Below are positions 42,983-51,927 of a stretch of 62,761 bases of DNA, in pieces. Source of the stretch: Firm-04 sp964463355. GTDB taxonomy: Bacteria; Bacillota; Clostridia; Oscillospirales; Ruminococcaceae. How positions within the stretch are numbered: the first letter of the stretch is position 1; the number at the start of each line of letters is the position of its first letter. Both the position numbers and the translations under genes were made by a program. The stretch lies in NCBI GenBank assembly GCA_964463355.1, contig CAYXBP010000011.1, positions 1 through 62,761 of the forward strand, read 5' to 3'. The notes beneath the pieces are model-generated. The model was not told where the DNA came from, made no database searches, and saw only the letters and a program-made list of their open reading frames with translations.

Positions 42983-43173
42983 AACCCAAACACACTTTTT
43001 ACTGTTTCAAACAGTGTTTCGATCTCCCCAATGACGAGCATCAGCACAACGACAAGCCCTGCCAGTGTGGTAAGCATTGCCTGTTCCTCACGTTCTGCGC
43101 GTTTCAGTACCAGATTCAGCACGGCAACGATGATTCCGATGCCTGCCACCTTGAAAATCAAATCTATCTCCAT
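42976..43173 (-). CDS. spoIIIAC: Stage III sporulation protein AC
   Basis: A 65-aa membrane protein with two helices and the family start MEIDLIFKVAGIGIIVAVLN. Small and highly conserved; usual neighbour of spoIIIAD. Confidence 0.94.
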   Translation of the reverse strand: MEIDLIFKVAGIGIIVAVLNLVLKRAEREEQAMLTTLAGLVVVLMLVIGEIETLFETVKSVFGLW

Positions 43174-43194
43174 GGAGAATGCTCCTTTGTGGGG

Positions 43195-43689
43195 TTAAAT
43201 CAACAGGATTACCAGAAACAAACCGCACAGCACGCCCATGCTGCGGTAGAGATTCCCCTGTGCGTGTTGCTTTTGCGTGGTTTCTGTCAGCAGCGATTCC
43301 ATTCTGCTTTTGCAAAGGGTCAGGGCAGAAAGCTGTCCTTCCAGATCGGTACTGCCAAGGGTTTGGGCAACCTGCCGCAGAATGTCTTTTTCTGCTTGCG
43401 TGTAGTTGGATGCGTCTATAGATGCTGTGAATCGGTCGGGAACGCTTTGCAAAGGGTTTGTATGATCATATGCCGCGAAAACGCCCAGCGTATGGTAGCA
43501 TGGCTGTGCCCGTAAGTGGTTGATCAGCACATCGACTGTAGGTAATGTGTATCGCAGTTCCTGCATCATATCGTGAATGAGCTGCACGAGCAGTTGCAGG
43601 CGTCGTGTATGGGCTTGCAACTGATTGGCGGCGTATATTCCCGCACCACTGCACATGATGAGCAGTAGCAGGCAACCTGTCAGCTTCAT
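43195..43689 (-). CDS. spoIIIAB: Stage III sporulation protein AB
   Basis: A 164-aa protein with membrane segments at both ends (1-18; LYRSMGVLCGLFLVILLI near 147) and a helical middle (QLLVQLIHDMMQELRYTLPTVDVLI). The layout resembles secretion-system GspF-like proteins. Overlaps spoIIIAA by 4 bases (ATGA). Confidence 0.93.
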   Translation of the reverse strand: MKLTGCLLLLIMCSGAGIYAANQLQAHTRRLQLLVQLIHDMMQELRYTLPTVDVLINHLRAQPCYHTLGVFAAYDHTNPLQSVPDRFTASIDASNYTQAEKDILRQVAQTLGSTDLEGQLSALTLCKSRMESLLTETTQKQHAQGNLYRSMGVLCGLFLVILLI

Positions 43690-44591
43690 ATTGTCTGCCC
43701 GATGCGTCGCAATCCGAGGATTTGTCCGCAGTTTGAGCCAGTACCCAGCAGGGCAATATACCGGAATGCACCTGCGTCTATGAGCCGTTGCAGTTGTGGC
43801 CGATGCGACAGTTCTTTCAAATCAGCGAGATGTGCCGTTGCAATGAGATGCACGCCAGTGTGCAGCATATATAGAATGGCTTCGGTTTCTTCTGCACCGC
43901 CGATTTCATCACATACCAGGTATTGTGGGGACATTACGCGTACTGCCGTTTCGATGCCATACGCTTTGGGATAGCCGTCAAACACATCCGTTTGATTGCC
44001 AAGCACGAATGGGGAGCTTCCCTGCTTCATTGCTGCGATTTCTCCACGTTCGTCGATCACCGAGATATGGCTGCTGTTTCCGCAGATACGGCACAAATCA
44101 CGTAGAATTGTTGTTTTACCGCCGTTTGGTGGGGCACAGATAAGCAATCCGCCGGGGCACTGTGCCAGTGTTCGGTGATGCAGTTCTTCGCCGCAGCCGA
44201 TGATTTGCGAGGCAATGCGAAAATTCATGCCACTGATATTCCGCAATGTTTCGAGCTGTCGTTGCTGCATCACGGCTGTGGCACTGATACCCACGCGGTT
44301 TCCTCCTGCAATGGTGATGAATCCGCGTCGTATCTCCTGTTGATAGCTATGTACAGAATGCTCACATATGCTTTTGAACACGCTGTCCATCATAGCTGTA
44401 TTGACCGTAATCGGCGCAGCGGTCAGCAGAGGTTCTTCGTTGTTTTGGATTGTCAGGGTAACAGGTCGTCCCATGCGTAAGCGGATCTCCTGTATGGCAT
44501 CTTGAGTATGCTGCGGTAACTGTTGAATGCTGTTACGTACTCCCTGCGGGAGATAGGGCAACGCCTGCGCAAGACAGCTTGTTTGTTTCAT
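43686..44591 (-). CDS. spoIIIAA: Stage III sporulation protein AA (ATPase)
   Basis: A 301-aa ATPase of the secretion-type AAA family, thought to drive the SpoIIIA channel. Walker A is APPNGGKTT near 145-153, Walker B VICDEIG-type motif LVCDEIGGAEETEA near 211. A longer upstream frame exists but the ATG at 44591 has AAGGTGG and the normal length. First gene of the operon. Confidence 0.94.
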   Translation of the reverse strand: MKQTSCLAQALPYLPQGVRNSIQQLPQHTQDAIQEIRLRMGRPVTLTIQNNEEPLLTAAPITVNTAMMDSVFKSICEHSVHSYQQEIRRGFITIAGGNRVGISATAVMQQRQLETLRNISGMNFRIASQIIGCGEELHHRTLAQCPGGLLICAPPNGGKTTILRDLCRICGNSSHISVIDERGEIAAMKQGSSPFVLGNQTDVFDGYPKAYGIETAVRVMSPQYLVCDEIGGAEETEAILYMLHTGVHLIATAHLADLKELSHRPQLQRLIDAGAFRYIALLGTGSNCGQILGLRRIGQTI

Positions 44592-44617
44592 GTGCAAACC
44601 ACCTTTCCTACTGTTGC

Positions 44618-44647
44618 ATTCTATGCTCCGCAGGGACAAGATATGAC
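44618..44647 (-). promoter_or_regulatory. Sigma-E-type promoter for spoIIIA
   Basis: On the minus strand GTCATATC, 14 bases, CATAGAAT, close to the Bacillus sigma-E consensus (GTCATATT, then CATACAAT). It lies 27 bases before the spoIIIAA start and downstream of a terminator, so the operon is set up as a mother-cell unit. Confidence 0.75.
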
Positions 44648-44657
44648 GGCTCGGCAT

Positions 44658-44701
44658 AAAAAAGCGGTCAAGCTGTTCATGCAGAACAACCTGACCGCTT
44701 T
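44658..44701 (-). terminator. Terminator between the zinc-ribbon gene and spoIIIA
   Basis: AAAGCGGTCA and TGACCGCTTT pair with further pairing inside the loop; on the minus strand a T run follows. It insulates spoIIIA from upstream transcription. Confidence 0.9.
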
Positions 44702-44723
44702 ACGGCACATATGGGAATATTGC

Positions 44724-45164
44724 TTACAGACCGACGTTACCAGTGCTGTCAGCATTGAAGAACTGATTGCTGCTTTCGGTGTAGTAATCGTTCTCCTCCA
44801 GAGAGGTGAAATCTTCGTCCTCGGGGTCGGGCAATCTTGCGCCGCAAACACCGCAGAAAATATTCTTCTCCGTATTCTGCGCATCGCACTTGGGGCACAT
44901 TTTGCATCCACGCAGCGTATTCAACTCAAACTTCATCTTTTTGATGCGGCGGCGACGGGAATCGATGTCATCGCACAATGCACGAAAAACGGCAGGATCC
45001 TCGTCAGGATTCTTATAATACTTTTTGCCGAGATCCGCAAAAATCTCTACAATGCGCTCCTCTTCGTACAAGATTTTGCGCTTTAGGTTGTTGACCTCAG
45101 AGATATTGGCGACCTTTTCGGTTGCGCCTTTTCCGAGATCGGAAACACGATCAAACAGTCCCAT
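44724..45164 (-). CDS. Zinc-ribbon protein of unknown function
   Basis: A 146-aa cytoplasmic protein. Residues 1-85 are helical and charged (coiled-coil likely, EEERIVEIFADLGKKYY); residues 87-110 are a zinc ribbon with C90-x2-C93 and C104-x2-C107 (MCPKCDAQN...FCGVCGAR); the tail is acidic and Asn/Ser-rich. The shape resembles small zinc-ribbon proteins common in Clostridia. No partner is obvious; it has its own promoter and terminator. Confidence 0.82.
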   Translation of the reverse strand: MGLFDRVSDLGKGATEKVANISEVNNLKRKILYEEERIVEIFADLGKKYYKNPDEDPAVFRALCDDIDSRRRRIKKMKFELNTLRGCKMCPKCDAQNTEKNIFCGVCGARLPDPEDEDFTSLEENDYYTESSNQFFNADSTGNVGL

Positions 45165-45339
45165 GAAACACACTCCTAAATTGTTGATAAAGAATCCACG
45201 CATTGCCAGGCGATATACGATAACACAACATCGTACAACTGTGTGGTTTCTGTTAGCGAAATCTGCGTTTGGGCAAATTTCTCAGAAGCCGCAGCGCATC
45301 ATCTAAGACGATACGGCACGGAAAACTCTGTATACCACT

Positions 45340-45367
45340 ATTATACACATTTCTGAAAAAAAGTCAA
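45340..45367 (-). promoter_or_regulatory. Promoter for the zinc-ribbon gene
   Basis: On the minus strand TTGACT, 16 bases, TATAAT, leading into a 5' leader of about 170 bases with little structure before the gene. Confidence 0.75.
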
Positions 45368-45445
45368 GAGGTTTGACACAAATTTTGGCAAAATCATAGA
45401 AAAAAGTTGTGTTCTTGCAGCATTTTGCACAAAGGGTTATTATCA

Positions 45446-45877
45446 TTATGCGTAGATCTCACTGTCCGGCACAACTTTTACGCCAGCATTTTCCAGCGCA
45501 GCGATGCAACGGTCGTTATCATCGGTGCGAAAGATCACATTGGCGCAGTTCTGGTTGCGGTTAACAAACGCGTACATATACTCGATATTCAGTCCCGCGT
45601 TGACGATGGCATTCATTGCCTTTGCCAATCCACCAGGGGTATCATCCACTTCAGCACCCACTACGGGTGTCATATTGACGATATACCCTGCCTCCTGAAT
45701 GACCTTGCAAGCCTTATCGGGCTGATTGACGATCAGGCGCAGAATACCGAAATCGGAGGTATCTGCCAGATTGAGCGCGCGCATATCGATTCCATTTTCG
45801 TGCAGTGCATTGGTCACAGCAATCAAGCTGCCCTGTTTGTTTTCCACAAAAACGGATATCTGCTGAATGGTATTCAT
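45446..45877 (-). CDS. ACT-domain protein (aromatic/branched amino-acid sensor type)
   Basis: A 143-aa protein with two ACT domains: QISVFVENKQGSLIAVTNAL (near 5) and the second from VGAEVDDTPGGLAKAMNAI (near 74). ACT pairs bind amino acids. Genes of this kind commonly sit next to paaK and iorAB in Clostridia, where they probably sense an aromatic amino acid. It follows paaK by about 34 bases on the same strand. A TTG-start extension of six codons is possible, but the ATG fits the GGAGG site. Confidence 0.88.
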   Translation of the reverse strand: MNTIQQISVFVENKQGSLIAVTNALHENGIDMRALNLADTSDFGILRLIVNQPDKACKVIQEAGYIVNMTPVVGAEVDDTPGGLAKAMNAIVNAGLNIEYMYAFVNRNQNCANVIFRTDDNDRCIAALENAGVKVVPDSEIYA

Positions 45878-45911
45878 AATCATATCCTCCTTCAAATGAA
45901 TGGAATGCGCA

Positions 45912-47216
45912 TCAATGCAGCTTGCGCCTGTCGACGACGCGCACAGCCTTGCCCTCGCTTCTCGCGATGGACTTGGGCGATACGAGGTGGATTTTGGGAT
46001 TGATGCCGAGCATGGTTTTCATGGCAGTAGCCAGTTCTTTTTCCTTGGATTGCAGATCCTTGACGGTATCAGAGAACTGTTCGGGGGTCAACTCCACGGA
46101 GATATCCAGTGTATCGGAGTTGTTCACGCGGTCAACCTCGATGAAATAGTTGGGGGAATAGCCCTGCTCGATGAGAACGGTTTCAATCTGGGAGGGAAAG
46201 ACATTGACACCGCGGATGATCATCATATCATCGCTTCTGCCCATGGGTTTGCACATCCGCACCAGCGTTCTGCCGCAAGCGCATTTTTCTCTGGTCAGTA
46301 CGCAGATATCGCGGGTGCGGTAGCGCAGCATCGGAAATGCTTCCTTGGTGATACTGGTGAACACCAACTCACCTTCAGAACCCTCCGGCAGCACTTCACC
46401 GGTTTCGGGGTCGATGATCTCTGCAATAAAGTGATCTTCGTTGATGTGCATACCATTCTGCTCCTCGCACTCGAAGGAAACACCAGGGCCGCTGATCTCA
46501 GTAAGGCCATAGATATCGTACGCTTTGATGCCCAACAGTTTTTCGATCTCGCGGCGCATTTCTTCTGTCCAAGGCTCTGCACCGAAAATACCGGCTTTCA
46601 GGCTGATATCATCGGGGGTGTAGCCCATATCGCGCAGGGTTTCGCCGATATACGCGGCATAGGATGGTGTGCAGCAGAGGATGGTCGAGTGCAGGTCGCG
46701 CATAAACTGAATCTGACGCTCGGTGTTGCCAGATGACATGGGCAAAGTCAGGCAGCCGACTTTGTGCGAGCCACCATTAAGCCCTGGGCCGCCTGTAAAC
46801 AATCCGTAGCCGTAGCAGACTTGGCAAACATCCTCATTGGAGCCACCAGCCGCCACAATTGCTCTTGCGCAGCAGTTTTCCCACAGGTCGATGTCGTTCT
46901 GGGTATAGAACGCTACGACGCGCTTACCAGTGGTTCCGCTGGTAGATTGGATGCGCACACAGTCGGAGAGGGGTTTTGCCAGCAGGCCATAGGGGTATGC
47001 CTCGCGGAGATCGGCTTTGGTCAGAAAGGGCAGCTTATGCAGATCATCGATGCTTTTGATATCATCGGGTTTCACGCCTTTTTTGTCCATCAAATCGCGA
47101 TAATACGCCACGTTCTCGTATACGTGCTTGACCTGTGCCACAAGTCGCTCGTTTTGCAGCTTGATCATATCCTCGCGGGACATACATTCGATTTCTTCGT
47201 TCCAGTATTTTGCCAT
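45912..47216 (-). CDS. paaK: Phenylacetate-CoA ligase
   Basis: A 434-aa acyl-adenylate ligase of the PaaK family. AMP-binding motifs: TSGTTGKRV near 92, GIFGAEPWTEEMR near 212, YGLTEISGPGV near 235 and MLRYRTRDIC near 298; the catalytic Lys is in GKAVRVVDR near the end. With iorAB it can conserve energy: aryl-acetyl-CoA made by the oxidoreductase is turned to the free acid with ATP formation. Start at ATG 47216 chosen by AAAGGA. Confidence 0.93.
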   Translation of the reverse strand: MAKYWNEEIECMSREDMIKLQNERLVAQVKHVYENVAYYRDLMDKKGVKPDDIKSIDDLHKLPFLTKADLREAYPYGLLAKPLSDCVRIQSTSGTTGKRVVAFYTQNDIDLWENCCARAIVAAGGSNEDVCQVCYGYGLFTGGPGLNGGSHKVGCLTLPMSSGNTERQIQFMRDLHSTILCCTPSYAAYIGETLRDMGYTPDDISLKAGIFGAEPWTEEMRREIEKLLGIKAYDIYGLTEISGPGVSFECEEQNGMHINEDHFIAEIIDPETGEVLPEGSEGELVFTSITKEAFPMLRYRTRDICVLTREKCACGRTLVRMCKPMGRSDDMMIIRGVNVFPSQIETVLIEQGYSPNYFIEVDRVNNSDTLDISVELTPEQFSDTVKDLQSKEKELATAMKTMLGINPKIHLVSPKSIARSEGKAVRVVDRRKLH

Positions 47217-47285
47217 GGGGATCAGTCCTTTCATATTATAGAATGCATCACGATTTTGTCATATCGAAACATCAGGGGCAAAGGA

Positions 47286-47858
47286 TCACACACCACGGCC
47301 CAGCGCGAACGCCTTTTTGTTCATTTCCAAGAATTTTGCAGGAACGCACTGCTCCAGTGCTTTTTGCCAGACGTTTTCATCGAAATCCATTTTTTTGGAT
47401 ACAACGCCCATCAGCACGACATTAGAGGCTTTTGCACTGCCTGCTTCCTCAGCAAGAGAAAGGGCATCCACTGCGGTTACATCCAAGTGCATTCCTTTGA
47501 GTTTTTCCACGATCTCTTGCGGATAGTTTGCTGCTCCAGTGATTACGGGCATTGGGTCAAGGGTTTGGGTAGAGGTAACAATGCTGCCGCCCTCCTTCAG
47601 GCAGCTAGCCCAACGTGCCGCCTCCAGCAGTTCAAAGGAGATGATGATATCCGCCTCACCCTTTTCCACTGTGGGGGAATAAACGGCATCGCCGTACTTG
47701 ACATAGGTTACAACTGAGCCACCGCGCTGTGACATACCGTGTACCTCGCTCAATTTTACCTCATAGCCCTGCTGCAACAGCACATTACCGAGAATACGGC
47801 TTGCCAGCAGGCTGCCCTGTCCGCCAACGCCAACGATCATAATGGATTTTGTTTGCAT
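47286..47858 (-). CDS. iorB: Indolepyruvate ferredoxin oxidoreductase beta subunit
   Basis: A 190-aa gamma-type domain protein (IMIVGVGGQGSLLASRILGN; EVHGMSQRGGSVVTYVKYG). IorB with IorA oxidises indolepyruvate, phenylpyruvate and hydroxyphenylpyruvate to aryl-acetyl-CoA with reduced ferredoxin. Placed 17 bases after iorA. Confidence 0.94.
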   Translation of the reverse strand: MQTKSIMIVGVGGQGSLLASRILGNVLLQQGYEVKLSEVHGMSQRGGSVVTYVKYGDAVYSPTVEKGEADIIISFELLEAARWASCLKEGGSIVTSTQTLDPMPVITGAANYPQEIVEKLKGMHLDVTAVDALSLAEEAGSAKASNVVLMGVVSKKMDFDENVWQKALEQCVPAKFLEMNKKAFALGRGV

Positions 47859-47875
47859 ATCACACCAGCCCTTTC

Positions 47876-49603
47876 TTATTCCGTGATCACATCAAACTTG
47901 CACAGTTCTTTGCAGATACCGCAGCCGACACACTGTGTGTGGTCGATGGATGCCTTCCCATTCTTCATGGAGATGGCAGGGCATCCCAGCTTCAGGCACA
48001 TTTTGCAGCCCTTGCAATTTTCGCTGTTTACAACCAGTGCAGCCTTATGCTTTACGTTCTTCAGCAGCGCACAAGGACGCCGGCTGATGATGACAGAAGG
48101 CTCATTGGCGGCAAGTTCTTCCGTGATTGCCTGTTCCATCTCAGGCAAGTTGTAGGGGTCTGCCACACGCACGCGCTGGATACCCACGGCGCGGCAGAGA
48201 TCTTCCAGGCAGACTTTTGCAGCGGGGTCACCCTTCAGGTTCATACCTGTAGTAGGATTCTGCTGGTGACCGGTCATGCCAGTGATGGAATTATCGAGAA
48301 TGATAACGGTGGTGTTGGATGCGTTATAGCTGATATTGACCAAACCGGTAATTCCGCTGTGCATAAAGGTAGAATCACCAATGACAGCTACTGATTTCTG
48401 CTCTGCGTTTTCGCCAAGCACCTTGTTAAAGCCGTGCAGTGCAGAAACAGACGCGCCCATGCAGATTGTCCAATCCATCGCGTTCAGGGGTGCGGCAGCA
48501 CCGAGGGTGTAGCAGCCGATATCGCCCGAAACGGTAATTTTATGCTTTGCAAGCAGGTAGAACACACCTCTGTGGGGGCAGCCAGCGCACATCACGGGGG
48601 GGCGCACAGGAAGCTGTTCGGGGTAGGGGGTGATGGTATTCACCTTGCCCAGCAGTTTTTCTGCGATGATAGACTGATTCAGCTCACCAATACAGCCGAA
48701 GATTTCTTTGCCCTTGCAGGCAATGCCGATTGCTTTGCAGTGTGTTTCCAGGATGCCGTCCAGCTCCTCGATGATGTACAAAGTTTCACACTGAGCAGCA
48801 AAATCAAGGAACAGCTGTTTCGGCAGGGGATTGGTCATACCGATTTTCAGGTAGTTTACACGATCCCCCAGAGCCTCTTTTGCATACTGATATGCTGCGC
48901 CACAGGTGATTACACCGATTTTTGCGCCGTTGTTCTCGACTTTGTTGATAGCGGCAGTTTCGGCATATGCGATGAGTTTTTCGGTGCGTTCTTCCACCAC
49001 AACATGGCGTCCTTTTGCGTTGGAAGGCATCATGACATACTTCGCAGGATTCTTGACGTACTCACGCAAGGGCAATTCGTTGCGTTCGCACAAATCAACC
49101 GCGCTTTGCGAGTGCGCCACACGGGTAGAAGTGCGCACGATCACAGGGGTATCAAACTGCTCGGAGAGGGAGAATGCCAACATGGCAAATTCTTTGCATT
49201 CGCGGGAATCAGCAGGCTCAAGCATTGGCACTTTGGATGCGATAGCATGGTGACGGCTATCCTGCTCATTCTGGGAGGAATGCATACCAGGATCATCAGC
49301 AACTGCAATGACCAAACCGCCGTTGACACCAGTGTAAGCAGCGGTGTAAAGCGGGTCGGCAGCGACATTCAAACCGACGTGCTTCATGGCAGCAAAGCTT
49401 CTTGCGCCAGCCAGAGATGCACCCAGCGCAGATTCCAAGGCGACCTTTTCGTTGGGAGCCCACTCTGCGTAGACTTCATCGTATTTTGCAACCTCCTCGG
49501 TAATTTCCGTGGAAGGGGTGCCGGGGTAGCTGGAAGCGAATCGGCAGCCTGCTTCAAACAGACCTCTTGCGAATGCTTCGTTGCCAAGCATCAGTTTTTT
49601 CAT
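47876..49603 (-). CDS. iorA: Indolepyruvate ferredoxin oxidoreductase alpha subunit
   Basis: A 575-aa subunit with the pyrimidine-binding domain at the N-terminus (AGCRFASSYPGTPSTEI), a TPP-binding domain near 360-450 (SGDIGCYTLGAAAPL; VIGDSTFMHSGITGL) and two ferredoxin-type [4Fe-4S] motifs at the end (CKGCKMCLKLGCP, CVGCGICKELCKF). It oxidises aromatic 2-oxo acids from amino-acid breakdown. Closely followed by iorB and paaK. Confidence 0.96.
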   Translation of the reverse strand: MKKLMLGNEAFARGLFEAGCRFASSYPGTPSTEITEEVAKYDEVYAEWAPNEKVALESALGASLAGARSFAAMKHVGLNVAADPLYTAAYTGVNGGLVIAVADDPGMHSSQNEQDSRHHAIASKVPMLEPADSRECKEFAMLAFSLSEQFDTPVIVRTSTRVAHSQSAVDLCERNELPLREYVKNPAKYVMMPSNAKGRHVVVEERTEKLIAYAETAAINKVENNGAKIGVITCGAAYQYAKEALGDRVNYLKIGMTNPLPKQLFLDFAAQCETLYIIEELDGILETHCKAIGIACKGKEIFGCIGELNQSIIAEKLLGKVNTITPYPEQLPVRPPVMCAGCPHRGVFYLLAKHKITVSGDIGCYTLGAAAPLNAMDWTICMGASVSALHGFNKVLGENAEQKSVAVIGDSTFMHSGITGLVNISYNASNTTVIILDNSITGMTGHQQNPTTGMNLKGDPAAKVCLEDLCRAVGIQRVRVADPYNLPEMEQAITEELAANEPSVIISRRPCALLKNVKHKAALVVNSENCKGCKMCLKLGCPAISMKNGKASIDHTQCVGCGICKELCKFDVITE

Positions 49604-49621
49604 AACTAAGATTCATTCCTT

Positions 49622-50452
49622 TCACTTTTCACGTTCAGATAAATATGCGACCACCGCGTCCTCTGTGTGGAATCCGATGATATGATCGGCGGCTTTTTGG
49701 AGTTCTTCTGTTGCATTTGCAACGGCGATTTTCGTATCGGCGGCAGCAAACAGGGGCAGATCATTGTGATTGTCGCCAAATGCCGTTACAGAAGAAAAAC
49801 CGTACATCTCACGCAGTTTTTGCACACCGTGATATTTTGTTGCGGTACTTGCAGCAAGCTCTAGATACCAGCAATCCTCCTCATAAACATCTTTATAAAA
49901 AGATACAGCGATGCCTTGGATTTTCTGCAACGGCTCTACCACGGGGCAGATCAGCTGCTTTTTGCCGTGCATGGAGAAGTATATTACATCATGCGCAGCC
50001 AATTCTGAAAGATGCGCTACTTGCCAAAAGGGTTTTGCGTAGTGATCCTTGCGCTCTTGATAAAAAGCCTGCATATCGGGGGTGGAAAGCTCCGTGTAGC
50101 AGCAGCGGATCTCGTTATCCTCCAAGCAATAGGCAAAGCCGTTGAGGTGATACGCTTCCAGTAGGTCAAACATTTCTTTGGCTGATGCAGGTGGGATGAT
50201 CGCTGCGTGGCAGCACCGTTTTGTAATAGGATCATACAGCACAGCACCGTTTTGGAGAATCAGTGGATACTGCAAGGGCAGCCCTGCAAGAATGGGTTCC
50301 ACGGAATACGCAGTTCTTGCAGTGGCAACAGTAAATGCAAGCCCCTGCTGCATCATTGCCGCGAGGTTTTCCCTTGCGTAAGGCGAAAGTGTCGCATCTT
50401 TTTGCAGGAGTGTGCCGTCTAAATCGGAGATATACAGTGTCTTATCAGTCAC
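49622..50452 (-). CDS. HAD-superfamily phosphatase, Cof type
   Basis: A 276-aa HAD hydrolase with motif I DLDGTLLQ near 10-17, a large C2 cap (about 85-190) and motif IV GDNHNDLPLF near 230. Cof-type enzymes clear sugar and nucleotide phosphates. The GTG at 50452 is chosen over the longer frame since it begins right after a GGAG site and overlaps the upstream glycosidase stop by 8 bases (GTGACTGA). The two may act on the same sugar pathway. Confidence 0.9.
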   Translation of the reverse strand: MTDKTLYISDLDGTLLQKDATLSPYARENLAAMMQQGLAFTVATARTAYSVEPILAGLPLQYPLILQNGAVLYDPITKRCCHAAIIPPASAKEMFDLLEAYHLNGFAYCLEDNEIRCCYTELSTPDMQAFYQERKDHYAKPFWQVAHLSELAAHDVIYFSMHGKKQLICPVVEPLQKIQGIAVSFYKDVYEEDCWYLELAASTATKYHGVQKLREMYGFSSVTAFGDNHNDLPLFAAADTKIAVANATEELQKAADHIIGFHTEDAVVAYLSEREK

Positions 50453-51887
50453 GGGAAGGCTCCACAGGGGTGTAGCGTACACGAAGGTGGGGCATCTCGT
50501 TGATGACAGTGTAGGCATTGTGCAGACCATCTGGTAAGGAGAGGTCGTTGCAGCCATTTGCGGGAGGTGCAAACAGGCGCAAGGTCAGATCACACGCACC
50601 GTTAAGAGGATTTTCAAAGAAGGCAGGCATCAGATCCACGAACTTGACATTGGGTGCCTTGTGAAACCATGTGCCGTTAATCTCCAGCATATAGTTGCCC
50701 TCATCGCTGAAGCGCAGTTCGCAAAAATGAGGATTTCCCTCAAAATGTACAGGCATTGCCAAGCCTTCCGCATCTTCCGCGCAGCTCCAACGCAGCGTAG
50801 CGGGAAGCGTTGCACTGCCGCAATCGGTCATGGTAGGAAGAAATACCGCATCGTGCAGCCATTTTTTATAGGTGTGCAGGATGGGCTGTTCGATACCGAC
50901 AGCAGGGTTTGCAGGATCTTCAATCTCCAGACCGAGTCTGCCGCGGTCACGGAACTGGTAGAAGTTGATAGCGGACAGCCACGGTTCTTTTTCCGCTTTT
51001 ACCAAGCGGAAGAAACCGTCTACCATATCGCATTGCGCGTATGGCCCAGTGACATCGCCATCGGCATTGAACTCACTCATGACCATAGGCTTTGCCACGC
51101 CGCCGTTTAACTCTGTATAGCGCAGATAGGAGCGATGGGTCATCTCATAGGTTTCGGCGTAGCTGCCGCGGCTGTGGGAGTGACCGCCAGTTTCAGCCAC
51201 ATCGTAAGGCCAGCCCCAGTGCAGAGCCATATACTTATCCACCGACCAGATATCGGCAGCAGGTATGGTTTGTGCAAATTCCTTTTCCTTGACGATCTCT
51301 GTGCTATTGGGGTCTTCAATGCCGCCAATGCAGATGATGGTTTGTACATTGGGGGCGTATTCGTGCATGATATTGCTTGCGCGGACGAAGAAATCTGCAA
51401 CCTCTTGATAGGTGCAGCGTTTATTGAAGGAAAACCAGTTTCCGGTAGCCTCATGATTGATGCGAAGCAGCACTCTGCCGTAGGGGCGCAGATCCTCAGC
51501 AATGGCAATCAGGTGATCGTCCGTGACATGGGGGTCAATGGTTAATGTCAGTGTTACGTCTTGACCATGGGCGCGGATATCCTGCATCTGACGGAACACT
51601 TCGCTGTCACGAGAACCATTCAGGCCACCTGTATACGGGAAATAATCGTCATAGGGGAAATCCCAGGCAAAACTGACATCGGGGCTTGCGTGTACGACGC
51701 TTGCCCGTCCAGGCCAGCCTGCGTCCAAGGGGTAATAGCAATACATCAGATTCACACTGCGATGGGGTCTGCCCAGTTTACGCAGAATATAATCCTGCGG
51801 AACATATTCACCGCGCTCGCTGCCATCGGTAAGATCGGCAGCACATATGGCATTGCCCATGTGAATGCGGTGCAGCTGCATACTCAT
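50445..51887 (-). CDS. Intracellular clan GH-A glycoside hydrolase, GH26-like
   Basis: A 480-aa protein. Residues about 40-340 read as a TIM barrel with probable acid/base Glu146 (LRINHEATGNWFSF) and nucleophile Glu272 (MVMSEFNADG), the clan GH-A arrangement and closest in flavour to family 26. Residues about 350-480 form a beta-sandwich. There is no signal peptide. GGAGGT precedes the ATG. It sits between pncB and the HAD phosphatase. The family is not certain, so the substrate is left open (beta-mannosides are a guess). Confidence 0.7.
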   Translation of the reverse strand: MSMQLHRIHMGNAICAADLTDGSERGEYVPQDYILRKLGRPHRSVNLMYCYYPLDAGWPGRASVVHASPDVSFAWDFPYDDYFPYTGGLNGSRDSEVFRQMQDIRAHGQDVTLTLTIDPHVTDDHLIAIAEDLRPYGRVLLRINHEATGNWFSFNKRCTYQEVADFFVRASNIMHEYAPNVQTIICIGGIEDPNSTEIVKEKEFAQTIPAADIWSVDKYMALHWGWPYDVAETGGHSHSRGSYAETYEMTHRSYLRYTELNGGVAKPMVMSEFNADGDVTGPYAQCDMVDGFFRLVKAEKEPWLSAINFYQFRDRGRLGLEIEDPANPAVGIEQPILHTYKKWLHDAVFLPTMTDCGSATLPATLRWSCAEDAEGLAMPVHFEGNPHFCELRFSDEGNYMLEINGTWFHKAPNVKFVDLMPAFFENPLNGACDLTLRLFAPPANGCNDLSLPDGLHNAYTVINEMPHLRVRYTPVEPSRD

Positions 51888-51927
51888 AAAACGGTACCTC
51901 CAAAAAACAAATCATATCATTCACCGA

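Noticed and set aside
45373..45401. Plus-strand promoter antisense to the ACT-domain gene
   Set aside because: TTGACA is good, but the -10 (ATAGAA) is poor and no gene lies downstream on that strand.
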